Notes under the pieces: model-generated | What the model saw: only the letters and a program-made list of their open reading frames with translations | What the model was told of the DNA's origin: nothing | Databases searched by the model: none | In this document: piece by piece, positions 27,007 to 35,679 of the stretch | Layout: each line of letters opens with the position of its first letter | Position numbering within the stretch: the stretch's first letter is position 1 | Position numbers and translations under genes: made by a program | Assembly: GCA_030066015.1 (NCBI GenBank) | Contig: JASJCL010000053.1 | Coordinates: forward strand, 1 to 42,205 | Origin: Desulfosarcinaceae bacterium | GTDB taxonomy: Bacteria > Desulfobacterota > Desulfobacteria > Desulfobacterales > Desulfosarcinaceae | Length of the DNA stretch: 42,205 nt | Reading direction: 5' to 3'

Positions 27007-27037
27007 AGCGCACCCGCCAGCGCTTCCCGGGGGCCCT

Positions 27038-27859
27038 TTAGATGCCGCTGGTATTCGACGCAATCGCTGCGTCGCCGGGCAGATCAAGCGGTTGGAAGAG
27101 GAGAATCCAATGGCTGCCTGCGGGTCCCGGTGCCAGCCGGGTGCCGGTGACGCGGTAGCGACCGGCGGCCAGGTTGATCTCAAGGTGCCAGAGCGGTTTT
27201 CGGGCATCGCGCGCGGCCGACAGGGCTTCCGTCACCTGTTCCGGCCACACACCGCTGCAGCCTTGACCGGCGAGGCGAGTCTGCAGGCCGGGGAAAAGTT
27301 CGACAGCAGCGGGGTTGCAGCGCATCAGCCGATCGCCGGCGTCGATGACCACCAAGGGGGCCGGCAGCTGATCGAGCACCTGGTGACAAGCCTGGTTTTT
27401 TCGGCTGGCCGCCAATGCTTCATGATATTTCAGGGCGTGGTAGAGTTCGAGCTTGAGGGCTTCCGAGTTCCAGGGTTTAAAGAGAAACTTGTAAACCTGG
27501 CCGTCGTTGATGGCCGCCATGATGGCCTCTTCGTCGGTATAGCCGGTCAAGATGACCCGCACCACATCGGGGTATAGCAGCTTCACCTGGAGAAGTAATT
27601 CGGTGCCCATCATATCCGGCATCCGCTGATCGCTGATCACCATCTGCACGGAGTGGGTTGCCAGCAGCTGCAAGGCCTCCATTGGGCTGGTGGTGGTGAG
27701 CACGTGGTAGGGCTCGTGATGAAGCACTCGTTTCAGGGCACTGAGAATGTTGGGCTCGTCATCGACGATGAGGACCGTCGGTCGCCCATCGGCCGAAGGA
27801 TGGGATGCGGATGGAAAAGCTTGCGGGTCCGCCAAACCCGCTTCTGTCAATTTGTTCAT
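27038..27859 (-). CDS. Response regulator with REC and PAS-like domains, no DNA-binding output
   Basis: The 273-residue protein has a receiver domain at about 28-145 (acidic pair in IVDDEPN, phosphoacceptor D77 in ISDQRMPDM, T105, K128 in FLFKPW). Its wording (VRVILTGYTDEEAIMAAINDGQVYKF) is typical of receivers attached to HD-GYP or EAL proteins. A PAS-like domain follows (about 150-255: LDQLPAPLVVIDAGDRLMRCNPAAVELFPG). No output domain follows, so it may act by protein contact. ATG 27859 is chosen because upstream sequence in this frame is Arg-rich and non-domain; the ribosome site (GGAAG) is modest. Confidence 0.85.
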   Translation of the reverse strand: MNKLTEAGLADPQAFPSASHPSADGRPTVLIVDDEPNILSALKRVLHHEPYHVLTTTSPMEALQLLATHSVQMVISDQRMPDMMGTELLLQVKLLYPDVVRVILTGYTDEEAIMAAINDGQVYKFLFKPWNSEALKLELYHALKYHEALAASRKNQACHQVLDQLPAPLVVIDAGDRLMRCNPAAVELFPGLQTRLAGQGCSGVWPEQVTEALSAARDARKPLWHLEINLAAGRYRVTGTRLAPGPAGSHWILLFQPLDLPGDAAIASNTSGI

Positions 27860-28443
27860 TGATCGCTTCCGCCGCTGCCGAAGCCGCATTCGCGGTTTTG
27901 GCAGCGGGCCACAGGTTCTTGGTTTTAAGGTTGCCGATGCTACCACTCTATATCGGCAATTTGCGCTGCAACATGATCGCTCCTCCCGTCTCGGCGACCC
28001 TTTTTCACCAATGACGTCTCGGGACGCTCCTCCCTTTTCTGCGACACCTTCCCTCCGCCGGATGCTGTTGGGATCGGTGTGATTGGCCGTCACTGCTGTG
28101 AGTGCCTATTGGGGGTTCCATGGTAGGGTGTTGCCATCACTCGTCCCTGCCGCCGTCTGAATCGCCAACGAATCCAAAACACTATGATTGAAGTTTGTTA
28201 CGATCCGAAGGGCACGTATTTTTACCCCAGCTTGCGGATGAAGGGGTTGTGACTATCTTCTTGCATGTTTCGATGGTGAATGCTTCAACGGGAGGTCCCA
28301 CTTGACGACAGAAAGTATTCGGGCAGACATACATTTACTTCCACAGCGTCGTGGAATTACTACCAGCATTTAAGAGGAATCCGCATCCGCTCACACAGCG
28401 ATGCGGGAAACCAATATTTTCCTCCAGACGAAAGGAAATCATC
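27860..28443. other. Intergenic region with possible sigma-28 site and inverted repeat
   Basis: About 580 bases without a convincing gene separate the divergent response-regulator and 63-residue-protein genes. An inverted repeat TTGCCGAT / ATCGGCAA occupies 27931-27938 and 27952-27959. Its right arm on the minus strand reads GCCGATAT, with TCAT 15 nt upstream (complement of 27973-27976), a weak flagellar-sigma match oriented towards the response-regulator gene. An isolated TTGACG at 28302-28307 lacks a good -10. Base composition here is less GC-rich than in neighbouring genes from about 28150 on. Confidence 0.4.
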
Positions 28444-28635
28444 ATGAACGCAAACCATGCGGAAGAGCTATATGTTAAGGTGAAAGATACGGATGGCGCT
28501 GAACTGGTGTGCCCCTACGATACCGTAACGGTAACGGGCCGTATCCGTGAGTCGGGCTTGGACGATTGCATCGAGCAGGAAGTGATCGGGCGATACGCCG
28601 GCAACATCAAGATCGTCGAGCCGCTGACACAGTGA
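28444..28635 (+). CDS. Small protein of 63 residues
   Basis: ATG 28444 follows AAAGGA at the right distance. The product is acidic, with a beta-strand-like pattern (ELYVKVKDTDGAELVCPYDTVTVTG) and two Cys, and no membrane segment. I do not recognise it. It precedes the FAD oxidoreductase gene by 261 bp and is on the same strand, but a promoter-like sequence and a structured leader lie between, so it need not share that operon. Confidence 0.65.
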   Translation: MNANHAEELYVKVKDTDGAELVCPYDTVTVTGRIRESGLDDCIEQEVIGRYAGNIKIVEPLTQ

Positions 28636-28643
28636 TGAACGGA

Positions 28644-28672
28644 TTTATCCTTTGGGCCAAGTGTGCTAAAAT
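28644..28672 (+). promoter_or_regulatory. Possible promoter of the lipid-modification genes
   Basis: TTTATC (28644-28649), a 17-nt spacer and TAAAAT (28667-28672) form a candidate sigma-70 promoter with a good -10 and a weak -35. It would start transcription some 25 nt before the large hairpin at 28703-28780. Confidence 0.35.
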
Positions 28673-28702
28673 AGATCCAGATCGCCCTGGACGGCACACA
28701 GG

Positions 28703-28780
28703 GCCGCAGCAACCGCGATGTCGCCTCGGGCCCTGCACCGATGATTTGGCGGTGCGCGGACACATCGCGGTCGCTGCGCC
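28703..28780 (+). promoter_or_regulatory. Strongly structured leader upstream of the FAD oxidoreductase gene
   Basis: GCAGCAACCGCGATGT (28706-28721) is complementary to ACATCGCGGTCGCTGC (28762-28777) at 15 of 16 positions, and the pairing can extend outward by two or three GC pairs. It encloses an inner hairpin, GCACCG (28735-28740) with CGGTGC (28750-28755). No T-tract follows, so it is not an ordinary terminator. It lies about 115 bp upstream of the next start codon. It could be a regulatory RNA element, a protein-binding site or a REP-like palindromic element; I match it to no known riboswitch. Confidence 0.55.
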
Positions 28781-28896
28781 AATTGTCGCATATTCTCGCT
28801 CCTATCACTCTACTGCACCTCACCTGTTCGTCCACTACCAACGGACGGAACTGGTGGGGACTGTTTCTTTCACGCTAACATAGGAGACGGTCATCC

Positions 28897-30159
28897 ATGC
28901 GTATCGCCATTGTCGGTGGCGGTGTGGCCGGCATCGTTGCCGCTCACTTGCTTCAGCGTAAATTCCACGTTTCCCTTTTCGAAAAAAACGATTACGTCGG
29001 TGGACACACCCACACCATCGTCGTACCGAGCGGACCGGATACCGGAACGCCGGTGGACACGGGATTCATCGTCTTAAACGATCGCACCTACCCCATTTTG
29101 AACCGCTTTTTCGATGCTCTTGACGTCACCTTACGCAAAAGCGACATGTCTTTCAGCTTCTACGACGAGAACACCGGCCTGCAATACGCCAGCAGCAACC
29201 TCAACACGCTCTTCGCCCAACGACGCAACCTGTTGGATCCCGGCCACTGGCTCATGTTGGCTGAAATTCTGCGTTTTAACCGACGCGTCCTGACCGGTTT
29301 GGATGGCGGGTGGCTGGACGCGCTAACACTGGGCGACTTTCTGATGCGCTACCGGTTCTCCGACCGGCTTCGGGATCGTTATCTTTACCCACTGGTCGCC
29401 GCCATCTGGTCCGCGCCCGATCTGGAAGTGGCGCAGTTCCCGATGCTCACCTTTGCGCGCTTCTTCAGCAATCATGGACTGCTGAGCATCTTTCGGCATC
29501 CGCAGTGGTACTTCGTGGCCGGTGGCAGCCACGCCTATGTCGACGCCTTTCGCAGTCGTTTCCGCGGGGACGTCTTCACCGAAGTGCCCATCGTGGAGAT
29601 CATCCGCACCCAGGCTGGCGTCGTGCTCCGGGATGAGGCGGGAGAGCAACACGCTTTCGACCGGGTCGTGGTGGCCACCCATGCCGACGAGGCCCTGCGT
29701 CTGCTGAACGACCCTTCCGAAGCGGAACGCCGTCTGCTCGGGGCTTGGCGCTACAGCGTCAATGAAACCATCCTGCATACGGATCTGCGCTGGATGCCGC
29801 CCAGCCAGCGGGCGTGGGCCTCTTGGAACGTTATTCGCGGCCGGGGGGCCGTCGTCGAGGCCCCCGTCACCCTCACCTACCACATGAATCGTCTGCAACA
29901 ACTAGACACCCGACGGCAATACCTGGTAACGCTGAATCCGTTCCGGCCCATCGATCCAGACCACATTATTGCCCGGATGATCTATACCCACCCGATCTAT
30001 GATTTCGAGAGCCTCAACACACAGACTGACCTTCCCAACCTGAACGGCGTCCGCAACACCTTTTTCTGCGGTAGCTATTTCGGCTATGGATTCCACGAAG
30101 ACGCCGCCCGATCGGGCGCCCAGGCTGCCGTCGCCATGGGGGTATCGGATGAATTCTAA
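28897..30159 (+). CDS. FAD-dependent amine-oxidase-like oxidoreductase of the cyclopropane-synthase cluster
   Basis: The 420-residue flavoprotein has the N-terminal dinucleotide-binding motif IAIVGGGVAGIVAAHLL (residues 3-19) and the second FAD-contact motif GGHTHTI. It has the layout of the NAD(P)-binding amine-oxidase/desaturase-like family usually found beside DUF1365 and cyclopropane-fatty-acid synthase genes. Related proteins in that setting have been linked to desaturation or oxidation of modified fatty acyl chains; the exact reaction here is inferred, not shown. There is no signal peptide. TAGGAGA precedes ATG 28897. Its end overlaps the DUF1365-CFA gene by 11 bp, so translation is coupled. 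Confidence 0.9.
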   Translation: MRIAIVGGGVAGIVAAHLLQRKFHVSLFEKNDYVGGHTHTIVVPSGPDTGTPVDTGFIVLNDRTYPILNRFFDALDVTLRKSDMSFSFYDENTGLQYASSNLNTLFAQRRNLLDPGHWLMLAEILRFNRRVLTGLDGGWLDALTLGDFLMRYRFSDRLRDRYLYPLVAAIWSAPDLEVAQFPMLTFARFFSNHGLLSIFRHPQWYFVAGGSHAYVDAFRSRFRGDVFTEVPIVEIIRTQAGVVLRDEAGEQHAFDRVVVATHADEALRLLNDPSEAERRLLGAWRYSVNETILHTDLRWMPPSQRAWASWNVIRGRGAVVEAPVTLTYHMNRLQQLDTRRQYLVTLNPFRPIDPDHIIARMIYTHPIYDFESLNTQTDLPNLNGVRNTFFCGSYFGYGFHEDAARSGAQAAVAMGVSDEF

Positions 30160-32134
30160 ACTCTACACCGGCCATGTGACCCATGAACGCTTCCATCCCG
30201 TTCGCCACTATCTCCGCTATCCGCTCTACGTCTACGCGTTTGACCTGGCCGAACTGGCCGCCCTGGACCGCCGCCTGCCCCTGTTTGGGACCAATCGCAG
30301 GCGTCCGGTATCCCTACATGACCAGGATTACCTGGCCCCGCGGGCGGGCAGCATCCGAGACAAATTGCTGGAACAGGTGGCGATCCATCTGCCCGCCGAA
30401 ACGGTCGCGCGGATCGTCATGGTGACCTCGCCACGGCTCATGGGGTACAGCTTTAATCCGGTGAGCTTTTACTACTGCTTCTCATCCGAAGACCGTCTGT
30501 TGGCCGCGGTGGCAGAAGTGAATAACACCTTCGGCGAAAAGCACATCTATGTCCTCCCGGTTGCCCGTCCCAACGGGAACGGCTTTCCCGCCCGCTTCGA
30601 GGCAAAAAAGGCGTTTCACGTATCGCCCTTCAACACCATGGGGGGAACCTATCACTTCTCCTTCGCCGACATCCGACGCGAACTCGATATCGCCATCGAC
30701 CTCTACCGCGACGGCAACCACATCCTCAACGCCCGTCTGCAGGGTGTTCCACGCACCCTCACCGCATTGAACCAGGTCAAAACGCTGCTGCGCCACCCCG
30801 TGCTGCCGCTGTTGACCATTCCCAGGATCTATCGGGAGGCCTTCAAGCTGCGCTTCAGACGCAACCTCAGCTACCACGACAAACCGGTCCCCCGACATGC
30901 CATGACGATCCGTCGACTGCCGCCAACCGGTTTTCAGCGCTGGTGCCGCCGGTTGACGCTGCGGCATCTGGGCCGCGCCAACACGGGCGATCTCAGCATC
31001 ACCCTGCCGGACGGCCGCCAGCACCGTTTCGGTCGAACCGGTACAGAACCGCGGGCGCAGCTGATGGTCAATGACCACCGCTTCTTCTCCCGGGTCGTAC
31101 TGGAAGCGGATATCGGTCTGGGGGAGGCCTACATGCACGGGGAATGGGATACCGAGGATATTCCCGCCGTGCTGAGCTGGTTTATTCGGAACCGCGGGAC
31201 GCAAAAAGATGGCCGGTTCAGAGAATCTCTGCTCAACCAATTGCTGGAAAAGCTGCGCTTTTTAAGCCGGGCCAACACCGTGATGGGAAGCCGCCGCAAC
31301 ATTCGGCAGCACTACGATCTCTCCAACGACTTTTTCCAAACCTTCCTCGATGAGACCATGGCTTACTCCTGCGCCATCTTCGATCATCCCGAGGAGCGGC
31401 TGGAGACAGCCCAGCTGCGCAAGTTCCGCGCCATCATTGACAAGGCGCGCCTCTCCGCGTCGGATCATCTGCTCGAGATCGGCTGCGGTTGGGGCGGCTT
31501 CGCCATGGAGGCGGTGCGGCGCACCGGCTGCCGGGTGACCGGCATCACCATCTCGCGCGAGCAGTTCGAACTGGCCCGCGAACGGGTCCGCCGGGCAGGA
31601 CTCCACGACCGCATTCACATTCTTTATCAGGACTATCGCAAGATCGAGGGGCGCTTTGACAAGATTGTCTCCATCGAGATGCTCGAAGCGGTGGGGCACG
31701 CCTACTTCGGCGCCTTCTTCAATCAGTTGGACCGGCTGCTGGCACCGGACGGCATCGCCGTCCTCCAGACCATCACCATTCCCGATCAGCACTACGAGGT
31801 GTACCGCAGATCCCACGACTGGATTCAGAAGCATATCTTCCCCGGGGGGCTGCTGCCTTCGCTGACCATTTTGGCCCAGACAATGACCCGCCGCAGTCGT
31901 CTCATGATCGACCACGTCGAAAACATCGGCAATCACTATGCGACCACTTTGGCACGCTGGCGGCGGCGCTTCGACGCCAACCGCGACACGGTGGCCCGGC
32001 TGGGTTTCGACCGCGTGTTCCGACGGAAATGGCGCTATTACCTCGGCAGCTGTGAGGCCGGCTTCCGCACCCGCGTGCTGGGAAATCTTCAACTGGTGTT
32101 GACCCGGCAGGGCAATCGGCGGCTGATGGAGTGA
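30149..32134 (+). CDS. DUF1365-cyclopropane-fatty-acid synthase fusion protein
   Basis: The 661-residue protein joins two modules that are usually separate neighbouring genes. Residues 1-235 are a DUF1365 domain (KLYTGHVTHERFHPVRHYL, MGYSFNPVSFYYC, EVNNTFGEKHIYVL). Residues about 255-661 are a CFA-synthase/mycolic-acid-methyltransferase-type enzyme with ETMAYSCAIFD (active-site region, C408), the SAM motif LLEIGCGWGGFAMEAV (441-456) and SIEMLEAVGHAYF. The C-terminal module should transfer a methyl or methylene group from SAM to an unsaturated phospholipid acyl chain. DUF1365 has no settled activity. ATG 30149 inside the previous gene has GGGGGTATCGG upstream; the frame stays open to 30086. 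It is convergent with the SRPBCC-SDR gene, with 2 bp between stops. Confidence 0.92.
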   Translation: MNSKLYTGHVTHERFHPVRHYLRYPLYVYAFDLAELAALDRRLPLFGTNRRRPVSLHDQDYLAPRAGSIRDKLLEQVAIHLPAETVARIVMVTSPRLMGYSFNPVSFYYCFSSEDRLLAAVAEVNNTFGEKHIYVLPVARPNGNGFPARFEAKKAFHVSPFNTMGGTYHFSFADIRRELDIAIDLYRDGNHILNARLQGVPRTLTALNQVKTLLRHPVLPLLTIPRIYREAFKLRFRRNLSYHDKPVPRHAMTIRRLPPTGFQRWCRRLTLRHLGRANTGDLSITLPDGRQHRFGRTGTEPRAQLMVNDHRFFSRVVLEADIGLGEAYMHGEWDTEDIPAVLSWFIRNRGTQKDGRFRESLLNQLLEKLRFLSRANTVMGSRRNIRQHYDLSNDFFQTFLDETMAYSCAIFDHPEERLETAQLRKFRAIIDKARLSASDHLLEIGCGWGGFAMEAVRRTGCRVTGITISREQFELARERVRRAGLHDRIHILYQDYRKIEGRFDKIVSIEMLEAVGHAYFGAFFNQLDRLLAPDGIAVLQTITIPDQHYEVYRRSHDWIQKHIFPGGLLPSLTILAQTMTRRSRLMIDHVENIGNHYATTLARWRRRFDANRDTVARLGFDRVFRRKWRYYLGSCEAGFRTRVLGNLQLVLTRQGNRRLME

Positions 32135-32136
32135 GC

Positions 32137-33558
32137 TCAGGACGGCAACGGCGGGAGACCCAGCATCGTATCCAGCGCGTGGATCAGTTCTCGCTGTGCC
32201 GCCATGGTGGTGCGGGTTTTTCCAAAAACATGGGTCGCGCGAAGCTTTCGGTCCAGCCAGAAACGCCCGGAAGCGCGCTGGGCGTCCGGCGCGGCAGCCA
32301 GCCAGACGATGGTGTCGGCGCCCTGGGAGGGGCTCCGCAGCCACGCCGAGACCTGATGGTAGAATTTTGGGAGAGCGTCGGCAAGACCGGGCGTATCGAC
32401 CCAACCCGGATGCATGGCATGCACACCGATCCCCTCCGAAGCGAGCGCTTTGGCCAGATGCTGTGTGAGTATGACCAGGCCTCGTTTGGCGCGTGCGTAG
32501 GCGGTGGGCCCGTCATGGCCGACCGCATTGGGGACCAGCATGTCGGCCCGCATCGCCTGCGTGTACATACCGCCGGAGGCCACGTTGATGATCCGTGCTG
32601 CGCCGGCCGCCGTCAGGGATGGCTCCAGCAGACGCGAGAGAAGGTAGGGGCTGAGCAGATCGGTGGCCATGGTCATTTCGATGCCTTCCGCATTCAATTG
32701 AAAGCGGTTGAACATGGCACCGGCGTTGTTGATGAGCACATCGATCTTCCGGTAACGACGGGTGAGGCGATCGGCCAGCTCGCGCACCTCGCCCATACGG
32801 CTCAGATCCGCCACCTCGGTATGAATCTCCCCGCCGCCGCTTTTCCCCATCTCCTCAACCAAATTGGACAATTTCTTCGCGTTCCGACCGACCACCACCA
32901 ACTGAACGCCTAACCGATACAGGGAGATCGCCGCCGCTTTGCCGATGCCGGAAGTGCCGCCGGTGAGCACCATGGTCCGTCCCCGATAAAGCTGCGAGGC
33001 CACCGGCCGCCGGTGTCGGGCCGCTAAAAATCCCAGACGCGTGAACCCGATCAGACCGGGCAGAATGGTCCTGTCCGCCATGCGGGTCCAAGCGGTCAGT
33101 TGCGGCGGCCGCGAGGACCCTGTCAGCATGCGCTGCAGGCGATCCACCGCCTTGGCCGCATATCCGGCGAAGAGGCGTTTGCCGGCGTGGTGCGCCAAAA
33201 AGCCGGGATCTCGGTCAAACCGCACGTTGGCATCATAGGTCAGGCGGGTTCCGGAAGCGATCGCGTCGAGGCGGATACGATCCTCCACCTGAAAAGTTTC
33301 CCCGCGGCCCGCCAGCGTCAGCGCATGCGGCGGGTCGCTGGCGGTGATGGTGTAGGTCATGGGAATTCGTCGCCATCCCAATCGCACCCGGAGGCGGTAG
33401 CGACTGCCCGCGGCTGGCGGACCGCTGTCAAGTTTGCGGGCGCTGACGACCCCGGGATCCCACTCCTCCACGTACTCCCAGTGGTTGAGGTAGTCGAAAA
33501 CGGTCGCGACGGGTTGGGCAATCTCGATATGTCTTGTCTCTTGCCAGTGTCTCTCCAT
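32137..33558 (-). CDS. SRPBCC-short-chain dehydrogenase fusion protein
   Basis: The 473-residue protein has an SRPBCC (START-like, polyketide-cyclase type) lipid-binding fold at about 5-145 (HIEIAQPVATVFDYLNHWEYV) and an SDR domain at about 190-470. The SDR part has the cofactor motif TGGTSGIG (199-206), NNAG (277-280), catalytic S328 and Y354-x3-K358 (YARAK). The Asn of the catalytic tetrad, usually in a TNHLG-like segment, is replaced: the sequence reads TDLLSPYLL near 299-307. Reduction or oxidation of a hydrophobic carbonyl or alcohol held by the SRPBCC part is a fair inference. The start ATG 33558 is the first in frame, with only a weak ribosome site. A promoter candidate lies at 33621-33649. 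Confidence 0.88.
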   Translation of the reverse strand: MERHWQETRHIEIAQPVATVFDYLNHWEYVEEWDPGVVSARKLDSGPPAAGSRYRLRVRLGWRRIPMTYTITASDPPHALTLAGRGETFQVEDRIRLDAIASGTRLTYDANVRFDRDPGFLAHHAGKRLFAGYAAKAVDRLQRMLTGSSRPPQLTAWTRMADRTILPGLIGFTRLGFLAARHRRPVASQLYRGRTMVLTGGTSGIGKAAAISLYRLGVQLVVVGRNAKKLSNLVEEMGKSGGGEIHTEVADLSRMGEVRELADRLTRRYRKIDVLINNAGAMFNRFQLNAEGIEMTMATDLLSPYLLSRLLEPSLTAAGAARIINVASGGMYTQAMRADMLVPNAVGHDGPTAYARAKRGLVILTQHLAKALASEGIGVHAMHPGWVDTPGLADALPKFYHQVSAWLRSPSQGADTIVWLAAAPDAQRASGRFWLDRKLRATHVFGKTRTTMAAQRELIHALDTMLGLPPLPS

Positions 33559-33620
33559 AGGGCAATCGCTTTCTGATGGATGGTAGGCAGTACCTATCTA
33601 TACGACCCCAAACTTAACCC

Positions 33621-33649
33621 ATTTTCAGAACATGCATGTCGCTTGTCAA
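33621..33649 (-). promoter_or_regulatory. Possible promoter of the SRPBCC-SDR gene in a divergent region
   Basis: On the minus strand TTGACA (complement of 33644-33649), a 17-nt spacer and GAAAAT (complement of 33621-33626) form a candidate promoter about 65 bp upstream of the start. The same 166-bp region must also hold the promoter of the divergent chalcone-isomerase-like gene. TATAT and GATAGT near 33670-33681 are possible -10 elements, but I find no matching -35. Confidence 0.42.
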
Positions 33650-33724
33650 ATGCGACGCACGAGCTAGCTTATATGGATAGTAAGCTTTGCACGCCGACCA
33701 AATTTGCAATGGGGGAATGAGCAT

Positions 33725-34291
33725 ATGAAATCAATCACCGTCTATCTTTTGGCCACACTCGTTGTTTTCGCGCCGCCCCTCTCTGTCGCCGCCGTGGATG
33801 TGGAGGGGGTTCGATTTGACGCCAGCGTTGATGTCGGCGGCCAACAATTGGAACTCCATGGTACCGGTTTGCTCAGGTATATGGTCTTTATCCGCGCATA
33901 TGTCGGCGCCCTCTACCTGGAGAGCCCAGTACCGTCGGAGCAGGTGCTGGGGCCGGTTGCCAAGCAGCTGGTGCTGGAGTACTTCCACCCCATCAAAAAA
34001 GAGGATTTTGCCAAGGCGACCCGCAAAAAGATCGCCGACAATCTCAGTCCAGCGGAATTGGCGGCCCTGTCACCCCGAATCGAAGAGCTGGCCAACCTTT
34101 ACCAAGATGTGAAGCCGGGGGACCGCTATGCGCTCACCCATGTTCCCGGAGAGGGGGTTGACCTCTCCCTCAACGGGCAGTGGTTGGGTAGAGTCGATGG
34201 CGATGATTTCGCCCGCGCGGCTTTTGCCATCTGGCTGGGCGCCAACCCCATCGACACCCGCTTCAGGGATCAGCTCCTGGGGGATGCATGA
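33725..34291 (+). CDS. Exported chalcone-isomerase-like protein
   Basis: The 188-residue protein has a signal peptide (hydrophobic stretch about 6-22, likely cleavage after VAA near 24), followed by a chalcone-isomerase-like domain of the bacterial Chalcone_3 type. Typical segments are LHGTGLLRYMVFIRAYVGALYL near the start, KQLVLEYFHPIKKEDF in the middle, and LTHVPGEGVDLSLNGQ towards the end. Bacterial members lack a proven isomerase reaction and are often thought to bind fatty acids. ATG 33725 is preferred over ATG 33704 because it gives a clean signal peptide and has GGGGGAATGAG upstream. The stop overlaps the MFS start by 4 bp (ATGA), so the two are coupled. Confidence 0.85.
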   Translation: MKSITVYLLATLVVFAPPLSVAAVDVEGVRFDASVDVGGQQLELHGTGLLRYMVFIRAYVGALYLESPVPSEQVLGPVAKQLVLEYFHPIKKEDFAKATRKKIADNLSPAELAALSPRIEELANLYQDVKPGDRYALTHVPGEGVDLSLNGQWLGRVDGDDFARAAFAIWLGANPIDTRFRDQLLGDA

Positions 34292-35679
34292 CCGGTTCTC
34301 GCCCGACAGGCACCGCCCTCTCGCGGGACCTGAAGATCGCCTATGGATTGCCAGCTTTCGCGCTGGCGGTGGTGGGTATTCCCATCTATGTCCATCTTCC
34401 CAAGTTCTACACCGACGTCGTCGGCCTCAACATCAGCTGGGTGGGCGCCATTCTCATGTCGGTGCGCGTGTTGGACGCGTTTACCGACCCTCTCATGGGC
34501 GTTATCTCAGACCACTTCCGCAGTCCCATGGGACGTCGGCGACCCTTTATCCTCTGGGGCAGCCTCTGTCTCGCCGCGGCCATGTTTTTGCTGTTTGTGC
34601 CACCCGCCGGTGCGGTCGGTTCGAGTCATCTTTGGTTCGGGGTTACCATCGTCGCACTCTTCTTTTGCTGGACGGTGGTGACAGTCCCCTATGAAGCGCT
34701 GGGGCCGGCATTAACGCCGGACTACACCGAGCGGACCGCCCTCTTTGCACTGCGTGACGGGCTGCTGATCGCCGGTACGCTCGTGGCGGCCGCCTCGCCG
34801 GCCATCATCGAAGCGCTGCAGTCGGATCCGGGAGCGAATGCCGCTCAACGGCAGAAGTTTTTCTGGATTGCTTTGGCCTACACCCCCCTGCTGATCGGCA
34901 CCTGTCTCTGGTGCGTCCATCGTATTCGTGAGCCGCAGCAGACTAAGCAGGAGGCGCCGGTGCCGGCCCTGCGCGACCTCAAGGGCGTGTTGCGCAATCG
35001 CCCCTTCCGAATTCTCCTCTTCTCCTATACAATCGCCGCCATCGGCAGCAATCTGCCGGCGACCTTGATCCTCTTCTACGTCCAATATGTTCTCCAATCG
35101 GAGTTGGCCAACCTCTTCCTTCTGCTCTATTTCGCTGCCGGGATCGTGATGCTGCCCGCGTGGATACGGCTCGCCCGGCAGATGGGCAAAAAGAACGCCT
35201 GGTTGCTCTCAATGGCGGTCAACACCTGCGCCTTCAGCGGGGTTTTTTTCCTCGGCGCCGGTGATGAATGGCAGTATGCGACCCTGGTGGTGCTGTCCGG
35301 TATGGGCTTTGGTGCCACATTGGCGCTGCCCTCGGCCATCCAGGCCGATGTGATCGACTATGACGAATTTCTCACCGGCAGCCGTCAAGAAGGCTGGTAT
35401 ATCGGTATCTGGTCCGTGGTGAAGAAGCTCACCGCCGCCCTCGGCGTGGGAATCGGTCTGACCGTTCTGGGCATGGCGGGATATCTGCCCGGCGAGGATC
35501 AACCGCCCGCCGTCATCCAAGCGCTGAAGGTGCTCTACGCGCTCGTCCCCAGCCTCTGTAACGTGGCTGCCTTCTGCGTCGCTTTGGCCTATCCCATCTC
35601 CCAGCAGGCCCATCAGCGTATTCAGACGGGCATCGCCCTCCGAAGCAGAGGCGAGGCCGTGCCCGACCCGCTCTCATGA
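34288..35679 (+). CDS. MFS transporter of the GPH (MelB-like) type
   Basis: The 463-residue integral membrane protein has about 12 transmembrane segments. It shows the GPH signature: LDAFTDPLMGVISDHFRS early in the first half, RRRPFILWG in the loop after helix 2, and QADVIDYDEFLTGSRQEG in the second half. MelB relatives use sodium or proton symport for glycosides, but this subgroup sits beside cyclopropane-synthase-type genes in many genomes and its substrate is unknown; a lipid or lipid-derived compound is possible. It is translationally coupled to the chalcone-isomerase-like gene. Confidence 0.9.
   Translation: MTGSRPTGTALSRDLKIAYGLPAFALAVVGIPIYVHLPKFYTDVVGLNISWVGAILMSVRVLDAFTDPLMGVISDHFRSPMGRRRPFILWGSLCLAAAMFLLFVPPAGAVGSSHLWFGVTIVALFFCWTVVTVPYEALGPALTPDYTERTALFALRDGLLIAGTLVAAASPAIIEALQSDPGANAAQRQKFFWIALAYTPLLIGTCLWCVHRIREPQQTKQEAPVPALRDLKGVLRNRPFRILLFSYTIAAIGSNLPATLILFYVQYVLQSELANLFLLLYFAAGIVMLPAWIRLARQMGKKNAWLLSMAVNTCAFSGVFFLGAGDEWQYATLVVLSGMGFGATLALPSAIQADVIDYDEFLTGSRQEGWYIGIWSVVKKLTAALGVGIGLTVLGMAGYLPGEDQPPAVIQALKVLYALVPSLCNVAAFCVALAYPISQQAHQRIQTGIALRSRGEAVPDPLS

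Noticed and set aside
30086-30148. Longer N-terminus for the DUF1365-CFA fusion
   Set aside because: The extension overlaps the FAD oxidoreductase further, has no ribosome site and is not part of the DUF1365 domain, which begins at NSKLYTG.
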